Assembly (NCBI GenBank): GCA_025352225.1
Contig: JANXTT010000120.1
Location: 1 to 64,000, forward strand
DNA length: 64,000 nucleotides
Direction of reading: 5' to 3'
Source of the DNA: Mucilaginibacter sp.
Lineage (GTDB): Bacteria > Bacteroidota > Bacteroidia > Sphingobacteriales > Sphingobacteriaceae
The translations under genes and the position numbers were made by a program. The notes below the pieces were generated by a model, which worked only from the letters and a program-made list of their open reading frames with translations, was not told the DNA's origin and ran no database searches. This document shows, piece after piece, positions 20,473 to 30,496 of this stretch (the stretch's first letter is position 1; the number at the start of each line of letters is the position of its first letter).

Positions 20473-20526
20473 TTGTTTAGTATATATTTGAGCCGGGGAT
20501 TTGGTAAATCATATTTATAGTCCAAA

Positions 20527-21354
20527 ATGGTTGATATCAAACTAAAGCATTTTTATATACATCCTTTATTACAGGGGTATATTAAAAAATTGTGGGTGTT
20601 TGAAAGCAGTGGCCGGGTACCAGATACCGATATTAAGCTAATTGTACCAAATGGATTAGTTAAGCTGGTTATTCCCTTTAAAAACGGACTCTCTGGTAAA
20701 ATGGATGGATGGTATCATTTATCAAGGGAAAACACTATTGCCTTAATTGGTATTAGTGATATTCCATCTGTTGTGGATGCAGAAAATAACGATGCAACAG
20801 GCACAATAGGTGTTGAGTTTAGCCCTTTGGGCGTTTATCGCTTTTTTCATTTTAAACAAAGCGACATTAAAAATCAGATACATAGCTTACCTGATGTATT
20901 GGGTAAATTAGGTAAGAATCTGGAAGAGCGGATTGGTAACACAGTATTTGTAGAGGATAAAATTGCTTTAATTCAAAATTTTTTATTGACCCTCTTTTTA
21001 AAAAAGGAAAGCGATCTTGTTTTCGAACATGCTATTCAAATAATAACAAACACCAATGGAAAAGTGTCTGTTAAGGAATTATCTCGTCAAAGCGGTTTTA
21101 GCAGCAGGTGGCTCAATACGAAGTTTATAGATTATTTAGGTGTAAGCCCCAAAAACCTTGGCTCAATACTTCGCTTTCAGTATTATTATGCTAAACTTAT
21201 TACCAATCCAAATTCTATTATTACTTCAAAAGAGTTTTATGATGATTATTATGACCAGTCGCATTTTTTAAAAGATTTTAAAAGATTTACCGGGACTTCT
21301 CCAACAGGGCTTCTTAACAGCCAAAATGATTTTGGAAGCACATTTTATAAATAG
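20527..21354 (+). CDS. AraC family transcriptional regulator
   Basis: C-terminal AraC HTH: VSVKELSRQSGFSSRWLNTKFIDYLGVSPK, YYDQSHFLKDFKRFTGTSPT. Confidence 0.85.
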   Translation: MVDIKLKHFYIHPLLQGYIKKLWVFESSGRVPDTDIKLIVPNGLVKLVIPFKNGLSGKMDGWYHLSRENTIALIGISDIPSVVDAENNDATGTIGVEFSPLGVYRFFHFKQSDIKNQIHSLPDVLGKLGKNLEERIGNTVFVEDKIALIQNFLLTLFLKKESDLVFEHAIQIITNTNGKVSVKELSRQSGFSSRWLNTKFIDYLGVSPKNLGSILRFQYYYAKLITNPNSIITSKEFYDDYYDQSHFLKDFKRFTGTSPTGLLNSQNDFGSTFYK

Positions 21355-21413
21355 CTACTTCCGATTTTTACAATAGGGTAAATTGCTTAAGTTATATGTT
21401 TGTTTAAAATAAA

Positions 21414-21788
21414 ATGAGCATGAAACATTTAGCAAACTGGATAGAGATACCTGTTAATGATATAGACAGAGGGATTAGTTTTTATAACGCTATTTTAAGC
21501 GGGGTTACATTTTATAAAACCACGCTTCAGGATATCCAATATGGGGTGTTTCCTACGGAAGATAAATTTAACTGTGGTGCGTTAGTGAAGGGTGAAGGTT
21601 ATACACCATCGGCAAATGGAATAATTGTTTATCTGGATGGCGGGCCCGACCTAAGCATTATATTAGATAAAGTAGAAATTGCCGGCGGAAAAGTATTGAT
21701 TCCCAAAACCTATTTAGGCGAACACGCTGGTTACGTTGGTATATTTATAGATAGTGAAGGAAATAAAATAGGGCTGCAACATCCATAA
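21414..21788 (+). CDS. VOC family (glyoxalase-like) protein
   Basis: NWIEIPVNDIDRGISFYNAIL, GYVGIFIDSEGNKIGLQ. Confidence 0.85.
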   Translation: MSMKHLANWIEIPVNDIDRGISFYNAILSGVTFYKTTLQDIQYGVFPTEDKFNCGALVKGEGYTPSANGIIVYLDGGPDLSIILDKVEIAGGKVLIPKTYLGEHAGYVGIFIDSEGNKIGLQHP

Positions 21789-21794
21789 ATTAAT

Positions 21795-22229
21795 ATGACT
21801 TCGAAATTGTTAATCAGAATAAGTGCTTTATTGGTATTGTTTCATTTAGCAGGCCATACCCTTGGCCACCTTAATTGGAAAACCTCTAATAACCCAATTA
21901 GAAAGGAAGTTATAAAACAAATGACAGATCATGCATTTGTTTTTATGGGTGCCAAAAGAAGTATGGCAGATTATTATCAGGGATATAGTTTGCTTATGTT
22001 TGTGGTTTATTTAATGTCCGCTGCTATTTTGTGGCTACTTGCTAATATCTCTGACCAACACCCTAATATAGTAAAAAAGCTCATTCTGATAATAGCCGCT
22101 TCATTTATTGTTATGTGTTTTATTGAGTTTTTTCACTTTTTTACTTTTGCAGCTGGCATTAGTTTTTCTGTGGCAATTACCCTTTTAATATCAAGTTATC
22201 AATTACGCAACCAGCAAATAAGCCAATAA
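21795..22229 (+). CDS. Small integral membrane protein (LIC_13387-like)
   Basis: Four hydrophobic segments, 6 bp after the VOC gene; family assignment from recollection of similar proteins. Confidence 0.55.
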   Translation: MTSKLLIRISALLVLFHLAGHTLGHLNWKTSNNPIRKEVIKQMTDHAFVFMGAKRSMADYYQGYSLLMFVVYLMSAAILWLLANISDQHPNIVKKLILIIAASFIVMCFIEFFHFFTFAAGISFSVAITLLISSYQLRNQQISQ

Positions 22230-22260
22230 CATATATTAGTCAGTTTATTAATTATTTACA

Positions 22261-22302
22261 AATACAAAGTTAAATTATTGTCAATAAATTTAACTTTGTA
22301 TT
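22261..22302. repeat. Perfect 16-bp inverted repeat with 10-nt loop
   Basis: aatacaaagttaaatt-attgtcaata-aatttaactttgtatt; each arm carries a TAACTTTG (TAnnTTTG) box in opposite orientation. Confidence 0.85.
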
Positions 22303-22307
22303 ATACA

Positions 22308-23138
22308 ATGTCTCTATTCATTACCTCATTAAATTCGGGAAGTAACGGTAACTGCTACTACATAGGTAACGAGCGGGAAGCTATTTTAGTGGACGCGGGT
22401 ATATCATGCCGGGAAACAGAGAAACGGATGCTGCGGTTAGGCTTATCCATGCTTAAAGTTAAGGCCATATTCATATCCCACGAACATACGGATCATATCA
22501 AAGGCGTAACCACACTCGCCAAAAAGCACCAGCTCCCCGTTTATATTACGCCAAAAACATTACAACATGGTAGTTTATGTTTGGATGCCCATTTAGTAAA
22601 ATGTTTTAATGCCTATCAACCTATCTGCATTGGCGAATTACAGATAACAGGCTTCCCTAAATTACACGACGCCGTTGAACCCCATAGTTTTGTTGTTTGC
22701 TGCCGCGATATTAAAGTTGGGGTATTTACTGATATTGGTGCTGCTTGCGAACATGTGATATTTCAGTTTACTCAATGCCATGCCGCATTTTTAGAAGCTA
22801 ATTACGACGAGGATATGCTAAATAACGGCCGATACCCTTATTACCTCAAAAATCGCATCCGGGGCGGAATGGGCCATTTATCAAACAAACAAGCCTTAAG
22901 TATATTCACCGCGCACAAGCCTGCTTACATGAGCCACTTATTACTGTCTCACCTTTCAAAAGACAATAATTGCCCTCAACTGGTTCAAGAGCTGTTTGAT
23001 TGCCGTGCCGATGGCACTAAGATCATCATAGCTTCGCGTTTTGAAGAAACGCCTGTATTTTATATCGGCAGGCCAACTCCTGATAAGGCAATACCTCAAA
23101 CCGGTTACGGCACGGCTACACAATATGTCCTTTTATGA
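22308..23138 (+). CDS. MBL-fold metallo-hydrolase (YycJ/WalJ-like)
   Basis: FITSLNSGSNGNCYYIG, ISHEHTDHIKG, FTDIGAA, GHLSNKQA; likely start at Met11 (22308). Confidence 0.88.
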   Translation: MSLFITSLNSGSNGNCYYIGNEREAILVDAGISCRETEKRMLRLGLSMLKVKAIFISHEHTDHIKGVTTLAKKHQLPVYITPKTLQHGSLCLDAHLVKCFNAYQPICIGELQITGFPKLHDAVEPHSFVVCCRDIKVGVFTDIGAACEHVIFQFTQCHAAFLEANYDEDMLNNGRYPYYLKNRIRGGMGHLSNKQALSIFTAHKPAYMSHLLLSHLSKDNNCPQLVQELFDCRADGTKIIIASRFEETPVFYIGRPTPDKAIPQTGYGTATQYVLL

Positions 23139-23638
23139 AAATTATCATTTATTTGATGCTATTTTCTTTCATAAGCTCATGTACAAGTAGTCAAGGAATT
23201 ATTACCGTACATTATAAGAGAAAGAATGCGAACGAATCTAACTCGCAAAATAAAACTTATTATATGACATTACCCAAAGGGTTTAAACTCCTAACCTTAG
23301 TTGGTGAAAATGAATTGGAGAAGCAATACATTTATTCAGACTCTTCAAAAATATATATATCTGACTTTGCAATCAGTTTATTGAACTATAACAATATACG
23401 ATTAATGGGAGAGAATACTGCAAATAAGCGTTTTGAGAGTATTGCATTAAAAGAAAAAATAGCAATGGAATTGGGTAAAGAATATAAATCCGACACTTTA
23501 ACACTACAAGGTAAAATGGCCAATGGGTTATATTGGAAAGACATAAAAACAGGTTATCTAAGTATCGGATATGTCAACGTGTGTGAAAATGAGAAGAAGG
23601 AATTTGATAAAGCTTTAGCTTCTTTTAGCACTAAATAA
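23135..23638 (+). CDS. Hypothetical lipoprotein
   Basis: Signal with lipobox FISSC; coding-like; overlaps the preceding stop by 4 nt. Confidence 0.65.
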   Translation: MKIIIYLMLFSFISSCTSSQGIITVHYKRKNANESNSQNKTYYMTLPKGFKLLTLVGENELEKQYIYSDSSKIYISDFAISLLNYNNIRLMGENTANKRFESIALKEKIAMELGKEYKSDTLTLQGKMANGLYWKDIKTGYLSIGYVNVCENEKKEFDKALASFSTK

Positions 23639-23844
23639 ACACCACCACTCTCACGAGAATGCCCCGAGGGCAAAAGAGGTAGAGTTCTAGTGCCCCGCAT
23701 GCAAGGAAAATCCTTTGCTCTCTTTTTATAAACTGCTTCTTATCCCTAACTCACGGTATTTTAGCAATAGGCACTATCAATTTTTTAATGAGTATCCAAA
23801 TTTCTTCGTCAAAAGAGTCAAGTATAGGTTTTCATCGCAACAAG

Positions 23845-23872
23845 AAAAGCCCTCAAATAAATTTGAAGGCTC
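23845..23872 (-). terminator. Putative terminator of nrdA-like gene
   Basis: Minus strand agccttcaaat-tt-atttgagggct followed by ttttcttg. Confidence 0.55.
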
Positions 23873-23904
23873 TCTTATTATTAAGGGATTGATGTAAGCG
23901 ATTT

Positions 23905-26283
23905 TTATGCGGAACAGGTAACGCAACCTTCGTCCATAGAGCAGGATGGCCCGGCTGGGATCTCGTCTGATATCTGATCAACCAGTTCGGGTATTACAGG
24001 CTCCATGTTTTTACCGCCTTGTTTTTCGACTGTAAACTTAACTGCCGATGATGCCGCTTGTGTACGCAGGTAATACATACCTGTTTTTAAGCCTTTCTTC
24101 CAGGCATAAAAATGCATAGAAGTTAATTTGGAAGCATTAGGCGAGTTAATGAACAAGTTTAAGGATTGCGACTGGCAGATATAAGCGCCCCTATCTGCCG
24201 CCATATCTATAATGTTACGCATTTTAATTTCCCAAACGGTTTTATACAGATCCTTAATTTCTTGCGGAATTTCGGCGATTTCTTGTACCGAACCATTCGC
24301 GGTAATGATCTTATCCTTCATATCAGTGTTCCACAAGCCCAGGTTAACCAGGTCGCGCAACAAAAATTTGTTTACCACAATAAACTCACCGCTCAATACA
24401 CGGCGGGTATAAATATTAGAGGTATATGGTTCAAAACACTCGTTATTACCCAATATTTGCGATGTGGAAGCGGTTGGCATAGGTGCAACTAATAAAGAGT
24501 TACGCACACCATGGTTCATTACATCCAAACGCAGGTTATCCCAGTCCCAACGGCCACTGGTAGGTTTTACATCCCAAAGATCAAACTGGAACTTACCTTT
24601 TGATAATGGCGAGCCTTTAAACGTTTCGTAAGCACCTTCTTTAATAGCCAGATCTTTAGAAGCTGTCATGGCAGCAAAATATAAGGTCTCAAATATCTCT
24701 ATGTTCAATTGCTTGGCCTCGTCGCTTTCAAACGGCAGGCGCAGGCGTATAAACGTATCCGCCAGCCCCTGTACACCTAAACCAATAGGGCGGTGTCTTA
24801 AATTGGAGTATCGCGCCTCTTCAACCGGGTAATAGTTATTGTCAATAATACGGTTCAGGTTTAACGTTACCTGGTAAGTTACCTCGTATAATTTTTGGTG
24901 ATCAAATTTACCATCGGTTATGTAGCGTGGTAATGCCAGCGATGCCAAATTACAAACTGCGATCTCTTCTGCCGATGTATATTCCATAATCTCGGTACAT
25001 AAGTTGGAGCTTTTTATAGTACCCAGGTTTTGCTGGTTCGATTTACTGTTGGCGGCGTCCTTATATAACAAGTATGGTGTACCGGTTTCTACCTGCGAAT
25101 CCAGGATTGCGAACCATAATTCCTGTGCTTTTATAGTTTTACGGGCACGGCCTTCTTTTTCGTATTTCTCATACAAAGCTTCAAACTCTTCACCAAAGCA
25201 TTCGTGTAATCCCGGGGCCTCAGCCGGGCAAAATAAGCTCCATTCGCCATTGGCTTCAACCCGTTTCATAAACAAATCTGACACCCAAAGTGCGAAGAAC
25301 AAATCGCGCGCGCGGTTTTCTTCCTTACCGTGATTTTTACGCAGGTCTAAAAACTCAAATACATCGGCATGCCATGGTTCAAGGTAAATAGCAAAAGCGC
25401 CTTTGCGTTTACCGCCGCCCTGGTCTACATACCTGGCCGTATCGTTAAATACCCTAAGCATCGGTATAATGCCATTACTTGTGCCATTGGTGCCGCTAAT
25501 GTATGAACCCGTTGCACGCACATTGTGGATGCTTAAACCAATTCCACCAGCACTTTGCGATATTTTGGCTGTTTGCTTTAATGTATCGTAAATACCATCT
25601 ATGCTGTCATCCTTCATGGTTAACAAAAAGCACGACGACATTTGCGGTTTTGGTGTACCCGCGTTGAATAAAGTTGGTGTAGCATGTGTAAACCAACGCT
25701 CACTCATTAAATTATATGTTTTAATCACACTGTCAATATCTTCTTTATGGATACCTACAGAAACCCGCATAAATAAATGCTGCGGGCGTTCCGCAATTTT
25801 ACCATCAACCTTTAGCAGATATGATTTTTCGAGTGTTTTAAAGCCAAAATAGTCAAAGCCAAAGTCGCGGTCGTATATAATGGTACTATCTAATACTTCA
25901 GCGTTATTTTCAATAATGGCCCATACATCATCAGCCAGTAACGAAGCATTTTTTCCGTTTTTGCTATCAATGTAGTTATATAGCAGGCGCATCGTCTCGG
26001 AGAACGACTTGATGGTGTTTTTATGCAAATTGGATACTGCTATCCGCGAAGCTAACAATGCATAATCAGGATGTTTGGTTGTAAGTGACGCGGCGGTTTC
26101 GGCCGCTAGGTTATCAAGTTCCGAAGTGCTCACCCCATCATATAATCCCTCAATCACTTTTTGAGCTACATCAATCGGGTCAACCAGCGCGGGGTTTAGG
26201 CCATAGCATAATTTTTCGATACGTGCAGTTATCTTGTCAAACTTTACGGTTTCCTTTTTACCATCTCTTTTTATTACAAACAT
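23905..26283 (-). CDS. nrdA: Ribonucleoside-diphosphate reductase subunit alpha
   Basis: N-terminal ATP-cone, [34 protein letters not shown]-terminal redox Cys tail ([13 protein letters not shown]). Confidence 0.96.
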   Translation of the reverse strand: MFVIKRDGKKETVKFDKITARIEKLCYGLNPALVDPIDVAQKVIEGLYDGVSTSELDNLAAETAASLTTKHPDYALLASRIAVSNLHKNTIKSFSETMRLLYNYIDSKNGKNASLLADDVWAIIENNAEVLDSTIIYDRDFGFDYFGFKTLEKSYLLKVDGKIAERPQHLFMRVSVGIHKEDIDSVIKTYNLMSERWFTHATPTLFNAGTPKPQMSSCFLLTMKDDSIDGIYDTLKQTAKISQSAGGIGLSIHNVRATGSYISGTNGTSNGIIPMLRVFNDTARYVDQGGGKRKGAFAIYLEPWHADVFEFLDLRKNHGKEENRARDLFFALWVSDLFMKRVEANGEWSLFCPAEAPGLHECFGEEFEALYEKYEKEGRARKTIKAQELWFAILDSQVETGTPYLLYKDAANSKSNQQNLGTIKSSNLCTEIMEYTSAEEIAVCNLASLALPRYITDGKFDHQKLYEVTYQVTLNLNRIIDNNYYPVEEARYSNLRHRPIGLGVQGLADTFIRLRLPFESDEAKQLNIEIFETLYFAAMTASKDLAIKEGAYETFKGSPLSKGKFQFDLWDVKPTSGRWDWDNLRLDVMNHGVRNSLLVAPMPTASTSQILGNNECFEPYTSNIYTRRVLSGEFIVVNKFLLRDLVNLGLWNTDMKDKIITANGSVQEIAEIPQEIKDLYKTVWEIKMRNIIDMAADRGAYICQSQSLNLFINSPNASKLTSMHFYAWKKGLKTGMYYLRTQAASSAVKFTVEKQGGKNMEPVIPELVDQISDEIPAGPSCSMDEGCVTCSA

Positions 26284-26381
26284 CTTTCTTAGTATTTAAT
26301 AGTTAGTATCAAGTAATTAGACTTATACAACATGTTATTTATTCATTTTTTCAATCCGGCTATATACCTGCCCCGTAAACT

Positions 26382-27356
26382 TTAGAAATCCTCGTCGAGC
26401 GAGAATCCGTTGTTTTCGGCAGCGGTATTCATTACGCCGCTTTTTTGATAGTCGCCAACACGTTTTTCAAAAAAGTTGGTTTTCCCTTGCAGGGATATCA
26501 TCTCCATAAAATCAAACGGGTTGCTTGCATGGTAAAATTTATCATAGCCTAATTCGTCAAGCCACCTGTCGGCAACAAACTCTATATATTGGCTCATTAG
26601 CTTGGCGTTCATCCCAATAAGGCCAACCGGCAAGGCATCGGTAATAAACTCTTTCTCAATTTCAACGGCATCGGTAATAATACCTGTGGCCTCTTCTTTA
26701 GAAAGCTTTTCATTCAACATACTGTACAACAAACAGGCAAACTCGCAGTGCAACCCCTCATCGCGCGAAATTAACTCATTACTGAAGGTTAATCCTGGCA
26801 TTAAGCCCCGCTTTTTAAGCCAGAAGATTGAGCAAAAACTCCCGGAGAAGAAAATGCCCTCAACCGCTGCAAAAGCAACCAGGCGCTGTGCAAAGTTACC
26901 ATTATTGATCCACTTTAACGCCCATTGCGCTTTTTTATTAACGCAGGGTACAGTATCAATAGCGTGGAACAACCGATCTTTCTCCGTAGGGTCCTTTATA
27001 TAGGTATCTATTAGCAGGGCATAGGTTTCTGAGTGGATGTTCTCCATCATGATCTGAAAGCCATAAAAACAACGTGCCTCTGGCACCTGTACTTCGCTCA
27101 TAAAGTTAACTGCGAGGTTTTCGTTAACTATGCCATCACTGGCTGCAAAAAATGCCAGTACGTGCGATATAAAATGCTTTTCACCTAAATTCAAATTCTC
27201 CCAATGTTTCATATCATCAGAGAGGTCTATTTCTTCGGCTGTCCAAAAACTGGCTTCATGCTTTTTATACATTTCCCAGATGCGGGGATAGTTGATGGGC
27301 AGAATAACAAACCGGTCTTTGTTCTCTCTGAGTAATAATTCGTTTTCTCGTGACAT
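26382..27356 (-). CDS. nrdB: Ribonucleoside-diphosphate reductase subunit beta
   Basis: [50 protein letters not shown]. Confidence 0.95.
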   Translation of the reverse strand: MSRENELLLRENKDRFVILPINYPRIWEMYKKHEASFWTAEEIDLSDDMKHWENLNLGEKHFISHVLAFFAASDGIVNENLAVNFMSEVQVPEARCFYGFQIMMENIHSETYALLIDTYIKDPTEKDRLFHAIDTVPCVNKKAQWALKWINNGNFAQRLVAFAAVEGIFFSGSFCSIFWLKKRGLMPGLTFSNELISRDEGLHCEFACLLYSMLNEKLSKEEATGIITDAVEIEKEFITDALPVGLIGMNAKLMSQYIEFVADRWLDELGYDKFYHASNPFDFMEMISLQGKTNFFEKRVGDYQKSGVMNTAAENNGFSLDEDF

Positions 27357-27417
27357 GCACTTTGTCTTTAAAGGGTGAATCTGGCAGAAGACAATACATC
27401 ACGTGTGTTCAATTGAA

Positions 27418-27594
27418 ATGAAAACAGGCGACAGAAGGGCTTTGCAAGAACTTTTTTGTGAAAAGCTTAATAATACTATCGGGCAGGAGCCTTATGTATT
27501 GAAAAACCTTATAAACAAAGATAAGGTTTTGAAGCCCGGTAGGTATGCGTTAAACACTCAAATATTGCAAGAAGTTTTGAACAAACGGGGTTGA
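27418..27594 (+). CDS. Hypothetical small protein (possible)
   Basis: ORF MKTGDRRALQELFCEKLNNTIGQEPYVLKNLINKDKVLKPGRYALNTQILQEVLNKRG fills an otherwise empty gap and has natural-looking composition. Confidence 0.35.
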   Translation: MKTGDRRALQELFCEKLNNTIGQEPYVLKNLINKDKVLKPGRYALNTQILQEVLNKRG

Positions 27595-27673
27595 AATGTT
27601 TATAATTATTTTTACAAAAAAGTTAACAATGACATTGTTTTTACCGTAATGCATTTTTTAAATTGCTAAATGA

Positions 27674-27847
27674 TTACCTCCGGTTTCCGCGCATGTTAAT
27701 AATCCAGATGAGGAGGCCAATAATTATAAATACCGAATATATCCCCATACGAAACCCCAACCGGAAAACTGAGCCTACCAGCATATAGCAACTGGTGGTT
27801 GTAATGGAAATAAAAGCAAGCAGTAAATAGCAATAGATTTTTTTCAT
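27674..27847 (-). CDS. Small single-TM lipoprotein-like protein (57 aa), not in the supplied track
   Basis: Minus-strand translation MKKIYCYLLLAFISITTTSCYMLVGSVFRLGFRMGIYSVFIIIGLLIWIINMRGNRR; signal/lipobox plus TM plus basic tail. Confidence 0.6.
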   Translation of the reverse strand: MKKIYCYLLLAFISITTTSCYMLVGSVFRLGFRMGIYSVFIIIGLLIWIINMRGNRR

Positions 27848-28016
27848 GAGCTTCGAAAATAAAAAAACGTTTAAACATATACCTTATTTAACACAATTTT
27901 CGTTTACATACGTAATTTACCTGTTGCGCAGCGTAAGTTGGATTAATTAATTTAAAACTAAAACCTAATTTGCTGCTTAATCTCGCTAAGTGTATTATTT
28001 TTATTGTTGAATTTTT

Positions 28017-30482
28017 ATGAGAATACCTTTTATGCGGGCGGCCACGGTAATTTTATTGCTTTTACTTTTAAGATGCTGCCCGGCATTGGCTCAAAATTTT
28101 GTTGTTACAGGTAAAATAACCGACATACGTGGTAAAGCACTTGCCTTTGTACCCGTATACATTAAAGGCACAACTAATGGTGCTATAGCAAACGAGCATG
28201 GTATTTATAACCTTAAGCTGCAACCGGGCACATATACAATTGTATTCCGGTTTATTGGATATGAGCAACAAACCGAAGAAGTAATTATTGTTGATCAGGA
28301 TGTTAAGCTTGATATACAGCTTGAACCAGAAAATTATACGCTTGAAACCTATTTACCGCAGGAAACCGAAGTTGACAGCGCTGCTATTATTATGCAACAG
28401 GTTATTAACAAGCGCAAATTTTACCTTAATCAGGTAAAAGAGTACTCTTGCCAGATTTACCTAAAAGCAGTCCAAAAATTATTAAGCGCACCGCATGCCT
28501 TTTTTAAGGCCGATGTAGCCAAAGTATTAAACTTAAATCCCGAGCGAAGGGGCATAATCAGCCTCTTTGAATCGGTGTCACAATTTAACATCAAACACCC
28601 GGGTAAGGTAAAAGAAGTTATGCTTGGCCTAAAGGCCGCAGGGGGCGAAAACCCGTTTGGCTTTAACCGTGCCAGTGACCTACAGGTTAATTTATACGAA
28701 AACACATTATCATGGGGCGGCTTAAGCATCCACAGTTATGTATCTCCTATTGCTGATAATGCTTTAAGGTTTTACCATTACCGCTTATTGCAGCGTTTTA
28801 CCAACGATGATAAAATTATTGATGTTATGGAGGTTAAACCTAAACATGATAATGAACATGTTTTTCATGGCGTTATTTACGTTGTTGAAAACGATTGGAG
28901 GCTTTACAGCGCAGATCTCCACCTGTATAAAAGGGCTCATATTGATTTTGTTGACAGCCTGAGTATCAGGGAACAATACATACCCGTTACAGATAGCGTA
29001 TGGATGCCCTTGTCATTAAATTTTAGTTTTACTGGTAAAATACTCGGCTTTAAATATATCGGCTATTTTTTAGGCATCGCAAATAATTACAATATTGCAC
29101 CCGCCTTTGGCCCTGATTTTTTTAACGGCGAAGTTTTTGATGTTGGCCGGGGCATCAATAAAAAAGATTCGGTGTTTTGGAATTCCGCAAGGCCGGTACC
29201 CCTGCTGGAAGACGAAAAACGCTACTACCACTTATTTGAATCTGCTGAAAAAAAGCAAAATGAGAACCACGCCAGAGATTCTATAAAGACCAACACCAAC
29301 ACCTTTAGGCCTATACCTTATGTTTTAAAAGGATACCGTTATTATGACCCTTTTAAAAAGATATCCATATCAGTACCATCACCAAGTAAAATGGTTTTTT
29401 ATAACACTGTAGAGGGGTGGAGTGCTGATGTTAAACCGCAATATTTCAGAGAGTTTGACCGGCATAAAACCCTCACTATTGAGCCTGAGGGCCGGTACGG
29501 AAACTCGGATAAGATATTTACCTTTAATACTTATATTAATTATAGGTACAACCCTTTAAAGCAAGCGGCAGTATATGGCAGTTTTGGGTCGGACTTTTTG
29601 GATTTAAACAACTCGGGTACATTAAGTTTATTTCTGAACTCGTTAAGTACACTATTTACAGGGAATAACTACCTTAAATTATACAAAGCCGAATTTGCGT
29701 CGGTAGGTACACAGGGCGAGGTTTGTAATGGCATTTTACTAAACGGGCAAATAGAATATGCCAACCGCGAAACTGTAATTAACACCTCCTTGCACTTCAT
29801 CGGGAAAGATAGCACTCAGCTAACATCAAACAACCCGTTAGACCCTAATAGCGAAGTGCCTTTATTTCCACATCATAAGGCATTGTCTATCCGCACGTCC
29901 GCAACATTTACTTTTAACCAACAATATACAATTAACCCCGAGGGTAAATTTATTGAACCTACAAAATACCCCCGGTTGCGTGTAAATTACAGGAAAGGTA
30001 TACCTCAATTTGGTTCGTCAGTTAATTATGATTTTGCATCTGTCGACTTTTTTCAGGATCAGCTAAAAATGGGAATTTATGGTTTTGCATCTTATTTTGT
30101 GTCGTTTGGAAAGTTTTTCAATAACAACACTTTATATTATCCTGATTTTAAACAATTCCGTGGAGGCCAGAGTTTCTTTTTTGATTCAAGTCTGGGCAGC
30201 TTCCATTTTCTTAACTATTACCTGTATAGTACAGATAAACAGTACTTTGAAGCCCATTATGAACATAATTTCGCCGGGCTGATTTTAGGTAAAATTCCTT
30301 TAATCAGGATTTTAAACCTTGAAGAAATTATAGGGGGTTCATTTTTAACGCAAGAGCTATTGCCCGGCTATAAGGAATATTACGTTGGGTTAAAACGCAG
30401 CCTTATCCGCCTGGATTATGGCTTTTCGTATGGTAAAGATCTGCCGGTTGTACAGGGATTTAGGTTTACGTATAATTTTTAG
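28017..30482 (+). CDS. DUF5686 outer-membrane protein with carboxypeptidase-like regulatory domain
   Basis: N-terminal VTGKITDIRGKALAFVPVYIKGTTNGAIANEHGIYNL; large beta-rich body; C-terminal FRFTYNF. Confidence 0.85.
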   Translation: MRIPFMRAATVILLLLLLRCCPALAQNFVVTGKITDIRGKALAFVPVYIKGTTNGAIANEHGIYNLKLQPGTYTIVFRFIGYEQQTEEVIIVDQDVKLDIQLEPENYTLETYLPQETEVDSAAIIMQQVINKRKFYLNQVKEYSCQIYLKAVQKLLSAPHAFFKADVAKVLNLNPERRGIISLFESVSQFNIKHPGKVKEVMLGLKAAGGENPFGFNRASDLQVNLYENTLSWGGLSIHSYVSPIADNALRFYHYRLLQRFTNDDKIIDVMEVKPKHDNEHVFHGVIYVVENDWRLYSADLHLYKRAHIDFVDSLSIREQYIPVTDSVWMPLSLNFSFTGKILGFKYIGYFLGIANNYNIAPAFGPDFFNGEVFDVGRGINKKDSVFWNSARPVPLLEDEKRYYHLFESAEKKQNENHARDSIKTNTNTFRPIPYVLKGYRYYDPFKKISISVPSPSKMVFYNTVEGWSADVKPQYFREFDRHKTLTIEPEGRYGNSDKIFTFNTYINYRYNPLKQAAVYGSFGSDFLDLNNSGTLSLFLNSLSTLFTGNNYLKLYKAEFASVGTQGEVCNGILLNGQIEYANRETVINTSLHFIGKDSTQLTSNNPLDPNSEVPLFPHHKALSIRTSATFTFNQQYTINPEGKFIEPTKYPRLRVNYRKGIPQFGSSVNYDFASVDFFQDQLKMGIYGFASYFVSFGKFFNNNTLYYPDFKQFRGGQSFFFDSSLGSFHFLNYYLYSTDKQYFEAHYEHNFAGLILGKIPLIRILNLEEIIGGSFLTQELLPGYKEYYVGLKRSLIRLDYGFSYGKDLPVVQGFRFTYNF

Positions 30483-30496
30483 ATAAAAGTATCTGC

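Noticed and set aside
23715-23897. Plus-strand 60-aa ORF
   Set aside because: Runs through the nrdA terminator hairpin and has no protein-like features.
26284-27417. NrdR boxes around nrdA/nrdB
   Set aside because: No pair of sequences close enough to the acaCwAtATaTwGtgt consensus to claim a site.
27696-27878. Track ORF MFKRFFIFEAHEKNLL... on the minus strand
   Set aside because: The alternative minus frame (27674-27847) gives a far more plausible lipoprotein/TM sequence.
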